Assembly: GCF_004403305.1 (NCBI RefSeq)
Contig: NZ_SOHE01000044.1
Location: forward strand, 79,228 to 143,227
Direction: 5' to 3'
DNA: 64,000 nucleotides
DNA from: Cryobacterium frigoriphilum
GTDB taxonomy: Bacteria > Actinomycetota > Actinomycetes > Actinomycetales > Microbacteriaceae
The notes under the pieces: model-generated
What the model was told of the DNA's origin: nothing
The model's input: only the letters and a program-made list of their open reading frames with translations
The model's database searches: none
Part shown: piece by piece, positions 25,542 to 34,261 of the stretch
How positions within the stretch are numbered: the stretch's first letter is position 1
How the letters are laid out: each line of letters opens with the position of its first letter
Made by a program: the position numbers and the translations under genes

Positions 25542-25823
25542 ATGAAGACCGTCGTGACGTTGGGCAGCAAGGGCCAGCTGACCGTGCCAGCCGCCGTGCG
25601 CGAGGCGCTCCACCTTGAGCGCGGTGATCGCTTCGAGATCTCGATCGACGAGGCGGCGGGCGCTCTCACGCTCACGCTGATCCCTGGCATCGAGGCCCTC
25701 AGGCGCCGCATCTCCGGTTATGCGGCACTCACCGAACCGGTGACGGATGTCGACGCCTGCTACCACGCACATCGGCGCCGGGGCCCCGGCGGACGAATCG
25801 ACGAGAGCTCGCTTCAGTCATGA
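25542..25823 (+). CDS. AbrB/MazE/SpoVT-family DNA-binding protein (antitoxin-like)
   Basis: 93 residues. The N-terminal swapped-hairpin AbrB domain reads VVTLGSKGQLTVPAAVREAL and LERGDRFEISIDEAAG. The C-terminal about 45 residues include a possible toxin-binding helix (IEALRRRISGYAAL). Such proteins are usually antitoxins or small regulators. No toxin gene follows; instead it overlaps an orphan Phd antitoxin by 4 bp (ATGA). ATG 25542 is favoured over ATG 25533 because of promoter geometry. Confidence 0.82.
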   Translation: MKTVVTLGSKGQLTVPAAVREALHLERGDRFEISIDEAAGALTLTLIPGIEALRRRISGYAALTEPVTDVDACYHAHRRRGPGGRIDESSLQS

Positions 25824-26155
25824 TCCGCACGATCACTCAGCGGGATCTGCGCCATAACAGTGCTGTACTGCTCCGCGCCGTGCGGCATGGTGAAACCCTC
25901 CACATCACCCACTGCGGCGAGATCGTCGCCGTGCTGTCCCCGGCGCCCGTGCCGCCACCCGGCAACGTTCGATACCGTCCCGCGCTCATTCGCGGAGGTT
26001 TCGCAGACCTGCCCCGCTTCACGACTGTCAGGAGAATCGAATCCGCTCTGGACGCGCTGCGGGCCGAGCGTTGCTCGTACGCCCCGACACGGCCGTCGCG
26101 CTCGGGCGGTTCCGAGAGGTACACACACGGCCGAGAGTTGTGTTTATGGGTGTGA
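25820..26155 (+). CDS. Orphan Phd/YefM-family antitoxin with altered C-terminus
   Basis: 111-residue paralogue of the antitoxin at 23863. The match runs through ITQRDLRHNSAVLLRAVRHG, AVLSPAPVPPPGN and ALIRGGFADLPRF to ALDALRAER. In the first copy a stop and the VapC gene follow there; here the frame runs on for about 26 unrelated residues. The toxin gene is gone, and the Xre/RES module begins instead. It could still repress DNA or neutralise VapC in trans, or be decaying. Confidence 0.75.
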   Translation: MIRTITQRDLRHNSAVLLRAVRHGETLHITHCGEIVAVLSPAPVPPPGNVRYRPALIRGGFADLPRFTTVRRIESALDALRAERCSYAPTRPSRSGGSERYTHGRELCLWV

Positions 26156-26219
26156 ATTTAGCTGTGGTTCAAATGGTATTTCGCTTGCCCTCTCCGATGA
26201 AACGGTGTGCAATCAAACC

Positions 26220-26609
26220 ATGAGCACAGAAACTGAACGACCCGGTCTGCGCGGCTATGCGGACTCGCTGAGGCTGTCGCCTGCGGAGATCGTCCAAGGG
26301 CTACGAGAAACTCTTGGCGCGAAACTGGTCGCCTATATCGGCGGTGTGCGCGAAACCCGCGCCGTGCGAGAGTGGGCTGACGGTGAACGAACCCCATCCA
26401 CTGAGGTCGTGCAACGACTCCGCACTGCTTTTTATGTGATGGCGTTACTCCGCGACCGGGAGGCGCCCGCGACCGTCTCAAGCTGGTTTCAGGGAATGAA
26501 TCCCGAACTCGGAGACACGGCGCCAGCCCGAATGCTGCGTGAGCAAGATATCGAAACCGCCGGCCCCGCCGTCTTGGCCGCCGCACGATCCTTCGCGGCC
26601 TTCGGCTAG
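26220..26609 (+). CDS. Xre/MbcA/ParS-type antitoxin of a RES toxin module
   Basis: 129 residues. An N-terminal Xre-like helical region (LSPAEIVQGLRETLGAKLVA and REWADGERTPS) is followed by the C-terminal toxin-binding domain (SWFQGMNPELGDTAPARML with a terminal helix). This layout matches MbcA/Xre antitoxins, which cap the NAD-binding site of RES toxins. It starts at ATG 26220 and lies 7 bp upstream of the RES gene's preferred start. Confidence 0.88.
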   Translation: MSTETERPGLRGYADSLRLSPAEIVQGLRETLGAKLVAYIGGVRETRAVREWADGERTPSTEVVQRLRTAFYVMALLRDREAPATVSSWFQGMNPELGDTAPARMLREQDIETAGPAVLAAARSFAAFG

Positions 26610-26616
26610 ACGTCGG

Positions 26617-27330
26617 GTGCCTGCGTCGCGTCTCGTCCTCAACGTCGACCCCGGAACGGTTTGGCGAGTGGGATTTCGCCCTGCTCCGTGGGCATGGAGC
26701 GACTGGAAGTACGCAACCGACGAGGGGCGCTTCAACGGTCGCTGGGATGACATCGCCGGCCAATTTAGAACCGTCTACGCTGGCGCATCGCTCTTCGGCT
26801 GCCTCGTCGAGCTACTCGCCAAGTACCGTCGCGACCCGAGCCTTGTTGACGCACTCGAAGAAATCGTCGAGGACCCAGCCGACGAAATTGAGTTTCCCGC
26901 TCGAGCAGCGGCCGTTGTCAGCTACCAATGGCTGGAGGATCGGTGCGCATCAAGCGCGACATTGCACGGCACGTTCTGCGTCGTCACGGCGGCACGCACG
27001 ATCGCGGCACTCTGGCCCAGATTCCAGGACACCGCGCGTCAATTCGGGGCTTCCGATTTCGACGCAGCAGCGTTGAAGAACTCAAGCCCTCGAGACCTCA
27101 CCCGCACGATCGCCAATTGGCTCTATCAGCAGACCGAACCGGCTATCGACGGCATCGAATTCGCCTCCAGACATGGCGACGACATTCCGCTTTGGGCCAT
27201 CTTCGAACGTCCTTCGTCGGACTCAGACACGTCGCCACTCCTCACAGCGATCACGCCGCTTGAATTGTCGCCGGAGACGCCCGAACTCGTGGCGGCCTTC
27301 AATATTTTAGGGCTGATCTGGGGTGACTAG
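26617..27330 (+). CDS. RES-domain toxin (predicted NAD+ degrading, MbcT-like)
   Basis: 237-residue RES-family toxin. The fold's key Arg lies in WRVGFRPAPW and GRFNGRWD, the Glu in FGCLVELLAKYR, and the Ser region in IDGIEFASRHGDDIPLWAIFE. RES toxins deplete NAD+ by phosphorolysis or hydrolysis and are neutralised by the upstream antitoxin. GTG 26617, 7 bp after the antitoxin stop, is preferred; an ATG at 26539 would add a proline-rich 26-residue extension overlapping the antitoxin gene. Confidence 0.88.
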   Translation: MPASRLVLNVDPGTVWRVGFRPAPWAWSDWKYATDEGRFNGRWDDIAGQFRTVYAGASLFGCLVELLAKYRRDPSLVDALEEIVEDPADEIEFPARAAAVVSYQWLEDRCASSATLHGTFCVVTAARTIAALWPRFQDTARQFGASDFDAAALKNSSPRDLTRTIANWLYQQTEPAIDGIEFASRHGDDIPLWAIFERPSSDSDTSPLLTAITPLELSPETPELVAAFNILGLIWGD

Positions 27331-27433
27331 TATCTGCTCGGCTTCATGCTCTTCCGGGGGTCTCCCCGCAGCCCCCAACACGGCCGATCTCCGACTGGCG
27401 GTGCCGCTAGATTGGCAGTGACCAGGGGGATTC

Positions 27434-28249
27434 ATGACGACAGCTACACCGGGCATGCGCGACCACATCGCCGCCCAATCCGTCATCGAGGAACTCCTCC
27501 GCACCCAGCAGTCCCTGCCGCCGCGCTCCCGCCTCGCCCGTTTCAGTGGCCGCTCCCCGCTGGCCGCCGACAGCGTCGCCTGGTACCTCGGCGCCCTGGG
27601 CGAGATCGAGGTCGGAAAAACCCTTGGCCGCCTCCCGCCCGAATGGCGCGTTTTCCACGCTCTCCCCATCGGCAAGGCCGGCGCGGACATCGACCACCTC
27701 GTGCTCGGCCCGGGCGGAATCTTCACCATCAACACCAAGCACCACCGTGGCAAGAAGATCTGGATCAACGACAAGGGCTTCCTGGTCAGCGGCCGCAGGC
27801 ATCCGTATATTCGCAACTCCGAATTCGAGGCCGGCCGCGTCACCAAACTCCTTCGAAAGCGGGTGCCCCAGCTCGCCCCCGCACGCTCCGTGCTCGCCCT
27901 GGTCAGCCCCGGGCCGATAACCGTCAAGAAGAAGCCCGCCGAGGTGAGCGTGATGGACGCCATCAATCTGCGGCGCTGGCTGCTGAAACAACCAGTGGCG
28001 CTCGCCGAAGCAGAACTGCTCGAGCTTTCAGCGATTATCGATGCGCCGGCGACGTGGTCTCCGGTACTGGTGGTCGCAACGCCAGACCTGCTGGCGCAAT
28101 TCACCGAGCTCGACGCCGTGGTGAGAATCGCGCGCCTGCAGCGTGTTCTGGGGAAGCTGCTCGGCATCGCGACGGCTGCGGCACTGGGTGTCTTCGTGGT
28201 CCTGCCGCTTTACAACGCCTGGGTGGTCGGCTTCATAGACAACCTCTGA
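27434..28249 (+). CDS. NERD-domain protein with C-terminal TM segment
   Basis: 271-residue nuclease-related-domain (NERD) protein. It has the PD-(D/E)XK-like pattern ADIDHLVLGPGGIFTINTK (catalytic Asp near residue 86, Lys of the core strand), followed by YIRNSEFEAGRVTKLL. A single TM segment lies close to the C-terminus (ATAAALGVFVVLPLYNAW), suggesting membrane attachment. Part of the gene is duplicated as the fragment at 25005. NERD domains are predicted nucleases, frequent in defence and plasmid loci; the substrate is unknown. It sits at the right border of the TA cluster. Confidence 0.85.
   Translation: MTTATPGMRDHIAAQSVIEELLRTQQSLPPRSRLARFSGRSPLAADSVAWYLGALGEIEVGKTLGRLPPEWRVFHALPIGKAGADIDHLVLGPGGIFTINTKHHRGKKIWINDKGFLVSGRRHPYIRNSEFEAGRVTKLLRKRVPQLAPARSVLALVSPGPITVKKKPAEVSVMDAINLRRWLLKQPVALAEAELLELSAIIDAPATWSPVLVVATPDLLAQFTELDAVVRIARLQRVLGKLLGIATAAALGVFVVLPLYNAWVVGFIDNL
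27687..27988. repeat. direct repeat, right copy (inside intact NERD gene)
   Basis: Donor-like copy of the repeat at 25009-25310, offset 2,678 bp, same orientation. The copy here is in frame within a complete gene, so the left one is the derived, truncated duplicate. Confidence 0.8.
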
Positions 28250-28299
28250 TCGGCGCAAGTTCTGGTGGGGGGATATGCCGCAGCACGCCTTCCCTCGAA

Positions 28300-29643
28300 C
28301 TAGACAGCTTCGGCTTGGCGAGGGCGAGAACTCGCCGGCCAACTCTTCAGAGACTGGCGATACTCGGTTGCCTCCGCGAGATCAGAGAACTCGAGTATGT
28401 TCCCGACCTTCTGCAGCAAAACGTCGCGGACCTCGGTTGGCTTGGCGAAAAAGAATTCTTTCCGGGAATTTGCCTGATTGAGTGCCCGGTCGGCGAAGTG
28501 CTTGTGCAACTCGTTTTCCAAGGTGACCGCGTCTTCTGAGAAAAACAGCGTATGTGTGTCGAAGCGGAACGGAACCGAAGCACCACTTAGCTCGGCAATT
28601 CGGTCCGTCGGCGTAAGACGCCGGGTTAGCCCGATCTTCACAACGTCGGGGCCAAATGCTCCCTCGTTGGATATCACGTAAACATACCCCGCTCGTATGT
28701 TGGCTGCACGGAAGTCATTGTCTGCGATTGCCTCGTCGACAGCGGCCAGACGACGAACTAGATCTTCGTCCGTCTGCCCTTGCTCCTCCAGCGATTTAAG
28801 AGCATTGGCCAGATGCGAGCGCTCTTTGTCTAACCTGGAGCGTTCCTCGTCAAGTTCTTTCTGGACCCGATTCTCTTCCTTGATCCGGGCACGAACTTCA
28901 CGGGCGTCTTCCCGCTCAAGTTGTTTCTTCATGAGCCAGTCGGCTGTCAGTTCAATTTCCTCTTCACGCAAAGCGTGGAAGGCATCGCTGATATGCATTT
29001 CCATTAGCGCTCCAAGTCTCGCGATCGCCGTGCGGGAGGCGTCGAGGCGCCTTTTCGCTGTCACGACGTTCCCGGCCTTGAGCGTCCTCAAGGCATTGTC
29101 TGCCTCGGCGTTGTACGCCCGGAGCATCAGCTTCGAGAGGTCCGATGTCATACGACGTCCCTGAGCGAGGGAATTGTTGAACGTAAAGAGCTCTGACTTT
29201 TCGATAGCACGTTCCTCGCGCACCAAGTCAGCTATCCGCGTCTCGAGGGTGTCGAGCCGGTTTTGATATGCGGCGGCGGTTTCGAGAGGGTGGTGGAAAC
29301 GGTAGATGCCAACGGACTGGAGCACCCGAGCATCGTCGAGGTCGACCAAGTCATCACCGTGTGCGCTAGCCAGACGTTGTCGGAGTGCAGCATTTTCGGC
29401 TTCAAGCTCCACGAGACGATTCGCGTCGGACCGAACCACTGGCGTACTGGCGCTTTCGATGGGAAGTGCCGGACTGCCGGTCTCCTCAGAAGACGACGCA
29501 TCCGCCGAGAGCCAGAGACTCCAACTAGCCGGAAGTGCCGGCCACGACGGGTCAGGCGTCCAGCCAGCGGGAGGTTGCCATCCCGCTGGCGGCTTTGGCC
29601 ATCCAGGTGGCGGGTTGAAAACCATCGCCTTCACGCTCGTCAT
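28300..29643 (-). CDS. DUF4041-like coiled-coil protein with C-terminal GIY-YIG (T5orf172-type) nuclease domain
   Basis: 447 residues. The N-terminus is proline/tryptophan-rich (NPPPGWPKPPAGWQPPAGW). A central helical region of about 200 residues resembles DUF4041, with a strong coiled coil (EERSRLDKERSHLANALKSL). A C-terminal GIY-YIG domain follows: GYVYVISNEGAFGPDVVKIG, then LTRRLTPTDRIAEL, with Glu in TLENELHKHF and closing Asn region in NQANSRKEFF. The layout is known from phage and defence-associated proteins; DNA cleavage is inferred from the domain. It overlaps the upstream coiled-coil gene by 4 bp (ATGA), so the two products are probably made together. Confidence 0.83.
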   Translation of the reverse strand: MTSVKAMVFNPPPGWPKPPAGWQPPAGWTPDPSWPALPASWSLWLSADASSSEETGSPALPIESASTPVVRSDANRLVELEAENAALRQRLASAHGDDLVDLDDARVLQSVGIYRFHHPLETAAAYQNRLDTLETRIADLVREERAIEKSELFTFNNSLAQGRRMTSDLSKLMLRAYNAEADNALRTLKAGNVVTAKRRLDASRTAIARLGALMEMHISDAFHALREEEIELTADWLMKKQLEREDAREVRARIKEENRVQKELDEERSRLDKERSHLANALKSLEEQGQTDEDLVRRLAAVDEAIADNDFRAANIRAGYVYVISNEGAFGPDVVKIGLTRRLTPTDRIAELSGASVPFRFDTHTLFFSEDAVTLENELHKHFADRALNQANSRKEFFFAKPTEVRDVLLQKVGNILEFSDLAEATEYRQSLKSWPASSRPRQAEAV

Positions 29644-30884
29644 AGCTTGCGAACGCCGGCTCCGTCAACCGCGACGAGACCGTATGGATTCTTTGAGACG
29701 ATGGCGCCGAGGTGGTCGAGGGTTGCGGACGGGGTCACTTCGGAGAGCTCGAGTTCGAGGAACTGCTCGCGGGAAACCGCAACGGCGGCGAGAGTGACGT
29801 GGACTGTGCGGCCTGTCGCAGGGCTGATAGTTTCTGTAACGATTTCCAACGAGATGCCGTGAATCAGTCCTCGCCGATCTGCCTCGAAAACCTCGTGAAG
29901 GCTGCGCAGTGCGACGTTCGACACCACACCTGCATAGCGGTCTTTCGTCTCCTTCTGAGACAGGGGCGATGCGGTGATCTCGTCGGACGCTTTGGTGTAG
30001 CGAAAGGCCTTCGTTGACGGAAACTCGACTGGGCCCGGAACGATCACTTTCAGACTTAACTCGGCCGACGACGGGTCAAACGTCGACTCGTTAGTCACGG
30101 GCAATCCCTCTGGGTAGGTGGAGTTGGCGAGTACAATTCCGACGTACTCCTGAACGGCCTCGATCGTCCCGTAGCCAAGGCCACTGATAAGAGCATCCAG
30201 CTCAGCGTTTCGCGCGAGTGCGTCAGCTTCGCGTTCCGCGCATTCCTGCTGGAAACGAGCGATTTCACGCGTCAAGGCCTGGTCGCGAATCCTCTCGGCC
30301 TCCGTGTACTGGTCGGCCTGCCATTTGCGTCGATGGGGAAGTTCTTGGCTCGCCGCTTGCCAGACGGCGTAGTCCGCAGCGTACTGAGCATCGGCTGACG
30401 CCTGAGCGTCTGCGAGCTTGCGCTTCTTTCCGAACAACCCTGCCGGTGCCTCCGGGACGTACTGCACAGGCAGCGGGGGATCTGGAATGGGTGAGGGGGT
30501 GCGAGTCGGTTCCCGCAGATCTTCGCGGGGGAATGGAGGGTGCTGGACACCGATGCGCAACTGCTCCAAATCAACAAAGTCGTCGACGGAGAGTGTGGCG
30601 GTCAATAGACCGTCGATTTCTGCGTAACGATCCCGCAGGTCGGCATTGCGCTGATCAACTTCGGCCTGCATAGCCGCGACGTGTGCAGCGTTGGCTTCGC
30701 GTTCAAGGCGCTTGCGATCGGTTTCGGATGCACGGGCTGCCATCGCTCGGGCGCGTTCTGCAGCTTTTTGGGCTACCTCAACTTGGCGAACTGCTACCTG
30801 ATGTTGCCGTACCGCAACACGTTGACGCTGCTCGGCGAGCTTTGTCTGATGCTGCATCTCGGCAAAAAAACCGCGCTTGGCCAT
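29640..30884 (-). CDS. Uncharacterised coiled-coil protein paired with the GIY-YIG protein
   Basis: 414 residues. An N-terminal charged coiled coil (KLAEQRQRVAVRQHQVAVRQ onward, about 100 residues) is followed by a proline-rich stretch (PREDLREPTRTPSPIPDPPL), a second coiled coil, and a C-terminal alpha/beta domain of about 150 residues (AELSLKVIVPGPVEFPSTKA, AVAVSREQFLELELSEVTP). It resembles, from memory only, the N-terminal part of actinobacterial proteins annotated as restriction endonucleases, but no nuclease motif is visible. ATG 30884 is chosen for its GGGGGA ribosome site; ATG 30896 lacks one. It is the first gene of a two-gene unit. Confidence 0.72.
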   Translation of the reverse strand: MAKRGFFAEMQHQTKLAEQRQRVAVRQHQVAVRQVEVAQKAAERARAMAARASETDRKRLEREANAAHVAAMQAEVDQRNADLRDRYAEIDGLLTATLSVDDFVDLEQLRIGVQHPPFPREDLREPTRTPSPIPDPPLPVQYVPEAPAGLFGKKRKLADAQASADAQYAADYAVWQAASQELPHRRKWQADQYTEAERIRDQALTREIARFQQECAEREADALARNAELDALISGLGYGTIEAVQEYVGIVLANSTYPEGLPVTNESTFDPSSAELSLKVIVPGPVEFPSTKAFRYTKASDEITASPLSQKETKDRYAGVVSNVALRSLHEVFEADRRGLIHGISLEIVTETISPATGRTVHVTLAAVAVSREQFLELELSEVTPSATLDHLGAIVSKNPYGLVAVDGAGVRKL

Positions 30885-31111
30885 AAAATCCCCCATCTTA
30901 CTGACGCGGATATTCTACAAGAACCCTGAGGTGAGTCTCCGGCTGCCGCAGCGTCCGCGGGCTGGCATCGGAGAGAAGCCGCCGAGCCCGCTGGCCGCGT
31001 TTTCTCCGTGGAGACTTGAAAACTGCGAGATTGATAACCTGGGCCTGGTATTGCTGTCAGGGAAACACTGGGGGATGCACGGATGTCGAAATCTAACCAA
31101 AAAGTTGCCAA

Positions 31112-34100
31112 GTGACGGAGCCGATGCCTTTTGGCCTGTATGAGTCTCTTCTTACCGATGGCCTAACAAGCAAGTTGGTCATCCGTGCCGCGCATGCCGT
31201 GCCGGCCACCGACAAGGTCGCCGACGCCGAGGCCCCGGAGTTTCTTGCTCGTTTCATCGCTCATGCCGCCCGGCGCGCTCTGACTGGTATCGACCCCGGC
31301 GACCGGGTTGCGCTCGTCAACCGAGTGTTGGCCGAGCTCCAGTCCGACGAGTCTTTCGAACCGGGGGAGCTGCGCCAGCTTCTCCAGCTGAGCGCACCCG
31401 GCCCCGTCACGAAGCCGACCGTACGCCCGTCCACGGCCCTCAGCGATTCCGCCCTCCTAACGAACGCGCGAGACGAACCCAGCCTCGGTGCAGAACTGCG
31501 CGCAGAACTCGCGAGCGCCGACGAAGTCGACCTTCTTTGCGCGTTCGTGCGATGGCACGGCATCCGCGTTCTCGAAGACGCCCTCATCGAACTACACGAG
31601 CGGAAAATACCGTTCCGGGTCATCACGACCACCTATGTCGGTGCAACGGAGCGTAAGGCGCTCGACAAGCTGGTGGCCAAGTATGGCGCCGAAGTGCAGG
31701 TCAACTACGAGACCCAGTCGACCCGCCTGCACGCAAAAGCCTGGCTCTTCCGACGCAAGTCCGGCTTCAACACAGCCTACGTCGGCAGCTCCAACCTTTC
31801 TCACTCGGCCCTCGTCGACGGGCTGGAGTGGAACGTGCGGCTGTCGCAGATAAGCACGCCGGCGCTCATCCACAAGTTTTCGGCCACTTTCGACAGCTAC
31901 TGGAATGACCCATCATTCGAGGACTACGATCCCGAGCGCGACTCTGATCGGCTCGACAAAGCTCTCGGGCGCAGTGCCAATTATGGCGGTGGGGATACTC
32001 TCGACCTGTCGGGGATCGAGGTTCGGCCTTACCCGTACCAGCAGACGATGCTGGAGTCGCTCGAGGCCGAACGAAACGTGCACGGGCACCACCGCAACCT
32101 GATTATCGCGGCGACCGGTACCGGCAAAACGATCGTTGCCGGTCTCGACTATCAGAATCTGTTGCGGGCGCACGGCTCGGACCTGAAAATTCTCTTCGTC
32201 GCGCATCGCATGGAAATCCTGCAGCAGTCGCAGCGGGTGTTCCGCCAGATTCTCATGGACGGTAATTTCGGCGAGCTTTTCGTCGGCGGCGAGAAGCCCG
32301 AGCGCTGGAACCACGTTTTCGCGAGCGTGCAATCTCTGAACAGCTACGGCGTCGATCGCATCGATCCGCAGCACTTCGATGTCGTCGTGATCGACGAGTT
32401 CCATCACGCCGAGGCGAAAACCTATCGGCGACTGCTCGACCACCTAAAGCCGAAAGAGTTGCTCGGGCTGACAGCCACACCCGAGCGAGCTGACGGCGTA
32501 GACGTGAAGAACGACTTTTTCGCGGGCCGAGCTGCGGCCGAGCTGCGGCTTTGGGACGCACTGGAGGCCGACATCCTCGTCCCGTTCCACTACTTCGGCA
32601 TTTCCGATGACGTCGACCTCACCTCCGTCGAATGGAAGCGTGGGAGCTATACCGACGCTGGGCTCGACGCGGTGTACACCGGCAACGATGCCCGAACCGC
32701 CAAGATTCTGGTGTCGCTGGCTGACAAGGTGACGGATGTTCACGACATGCGAGCAATCGGATTCTGCGTCTCCGTCGCCCACACGGCGTACATGTCGCGC
32801 ATGTTCAACGCGGCAGGCATTAAGTCCACGTTCGTGACTGGTGCAACTCCTCGGCCAGAACGCGAGGAATCCCTTCGGCAGCTGCGAAGCGGCGAGATCA
32901 GTTGCATTTTCGCCGTCGATGTCTTCAACGAGGGGCTCGATATACCGGTTGTAGACACGATTCTGATGCTGCGCCCAACGCAGAGTGCGACGATCTTCTT
33001 GCAGCAGCTCGGTCGCGGACTGCGACGCGCGCACGGCAAGGCCGTTCTGACCGTGCTGGATTACATCGGTCAACACCGCCGGGAATATCGCCTCGATACC
33101 CGCTATCGGGCGCTCACCGGCTTCGGACGTAGTCGCCTGAGGCGTGAGGTCGCAGCAGGATTCCCGTTTCTGCCCTCGGGCTCGCAACTCGTGCTCGACC
33201 GCGTGGCTCGCAAGGTCGTTCTCGAGAGCATTAGCTCTCAGCTGAAGTTCAAGAAGGACGTTGTCGCGGATATCCGCTCCCACGCCGCAACCCGGCCGTC
33301 GGCACAGGAATACCTGCTCGCCGAGTACCTCGAAGATGCCGAGCGTGGTATCCGTGAGATTTACAGCAAGTGGACCTGGACGGATCTCTCCCGAGAAGCC
33401 GGCCTGAGTGGGCCGAACGGCGAAGACGTCGTGAGGTCTGCGGGGGAGGACCAACTTCTCAAGCGAATGGCTGCTCTAGTGCACGTCGATGACCCTGAGC
33501 GAGCGGATGCCTACACGCGGCTCACCCGGTTGGAATGCCCCGACTACTCCGAGCTTTCGGTACGTGATCAGCGTTACGCACGAATGCTTGTTTTCACGTT
33601 GTGGCCCAGCGGCAACAAATTCGGATCCTATCAAGCGGCCTTGGTTCAGCTTCGCGGAACGCCCGCGGTGTGCTCGGAGATTCGCCAGATCGTAGCCCTC
33701 AGCGCTGACGTCTCTCGGCGTGTGCCTTTGTCCCTGGGCAAAGGGTTAGATGACGTGCCGATCTTTAGCCACGCGTCGTATCGGCGCGAAGAAATCTTGG
33801 CAGCGCTCGGCTACGCGGATCTGGAAAAGGGAGGCAGCGTCGGCAACCACCAAGCGGGGGTCGCGTGGTGCTCGGAGACTTCGACGGACGCGCTTCTCGT
33901 CACGCTCCATAAGTCGGAGAAAGAGTTCTCGCCAAACACGATGTATCGCGATTACGCCCTCAACGCGTCGCGATTCCATTGGGAGACCCAGAACGCCACC
34001 ACAGTCGCGAGTGCGACGGGCAGTCGCTATATAAAGGGTATGGCTGGCGGTTCGCACGTAGTTCTCTTCACGCGCCACAGCAATAATGACGATGAAGGAA

Positions 34101-34237
34101 TTCTCGGAACTTACACGTGCTTGGGGCCAGTTGACTACAAGCGGCACGAGGGCGAGAAGCCGATCGCGATTACTTGGGACCTCCAGCGAGAGATGCCCGC
34201 GGACGTCTACGTGAGCGCCAGCGCGGTCCCTCGTTAG
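31112..34237 (+). CDS. PLD-like nuclease / SF2 DEAD-like helicase / DUF3427 protein
   Basis: 1041 residues. The PLD-like domain is at residues about 110-270 with HxK motif RLHAKAWLFRR and NLSHSAL. The SF2 helicase core has Walker A AATGTGKTIVA (about 335), DEFH box VVVIDEFHHAEA (about 428), LGLTATPER, and motif VI QLGRGLRRAHGK. The C-terminal about 270 residues are DUF3427-like (DYALNASRFHWETQN). It likely unwinds and processes DNA; family members occur in defence loci. The start is uncertain: GTG 31112 overlaps a 10-codon leader ORF (31083-31115, MSKSNQKVAK) as GTGA; ATG 31124 is the alternative. The 215 bp before it hold no other gene I can support. Confidence 0.9.
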   Translation: MTEPMPFGLYESLLTDGLTSKLVIRAAHAVPATDKVADAEAPEFLARFIAHAARRALTGIDPGDRVALVNRVLAELQSDESFEPGELRQLLQLSAPGPVTKPTVRPSTALSDSALLTNARDEPSLGAELRAELASADEVDLLCAFVRWHGIRVLEDALIELHERKIPFRVITTTYVGATERKALDKLVAKYGAEVQVNYETQSTRLHAKAWLFRRKSGFNTAYVGSSNLSHSALVDGLEWNVRLSQISTPALIHKFSATFDSYWNDPSFEDYDPERDSDRLDKALGRSANYGGGDTLDLSGIEVRPYPYQQTMLESLEAERNVHGHHRNLIIAATGTGKTIVAGLDYQNLLRAHGSDLKILFVAHRMEILQQSQRVFRQILMDGNFGELFVGGEKPERWNHVFASVQSLNSYGVDRIDPQHFDVVVIDEFHHAEAKTYRRLLDHLKPKELLGLTATPERADGVDVKNDFFAGRAAAELRLWDALEADILVPFHYFGISDDVDLTSVEWKRGSYTDAGLDAVYTGNDARTAKILVSLADKVTDVHDMRAIGFCVSVAHTAYMSRMFNAAGIKSTFVTGATPRPEREESLRQLRSGEISCIFAVDVFNEGLDIPVVDTILMLRPTQSATIFLQQLGRGLRRAHGKAVLTVLDYIGQHRREYRLDTRYRALTGFGRSRLRREVAAGFPFLPSGSQLVLDRVARKVVLESISSQLKFKKDVVADIRSHAATRPSAQEYLLAEYLEDAERGIREIYSKWTWTDLSREAGLSGPNGEDVVRSAGEDQLLKRMAALVHVDDPERADAYTRLTRLECPDYSELSVRDQRYARMLVFTLWPSGNKFGSYQAALVQLRGTPAVCSEIRQIVALSADVSRRVPLSLGKGLDDVPIFSHASYRREEILAALGYADLEKGGSVGNHQAGVAWCSETSTDALLVTLHKSEKEFSPNTMYRDYALNASRFHWETQNATTVASATGSRYIKGMAGGSHVVLFTRHSNNDDEGILGTYTCLGPVDYKRHEGEKPIAITWDLQREMPADVYVSASAVPR

Positions 34238-34261
34238 CGGGGCCGCACAGCGCGAACTTGG

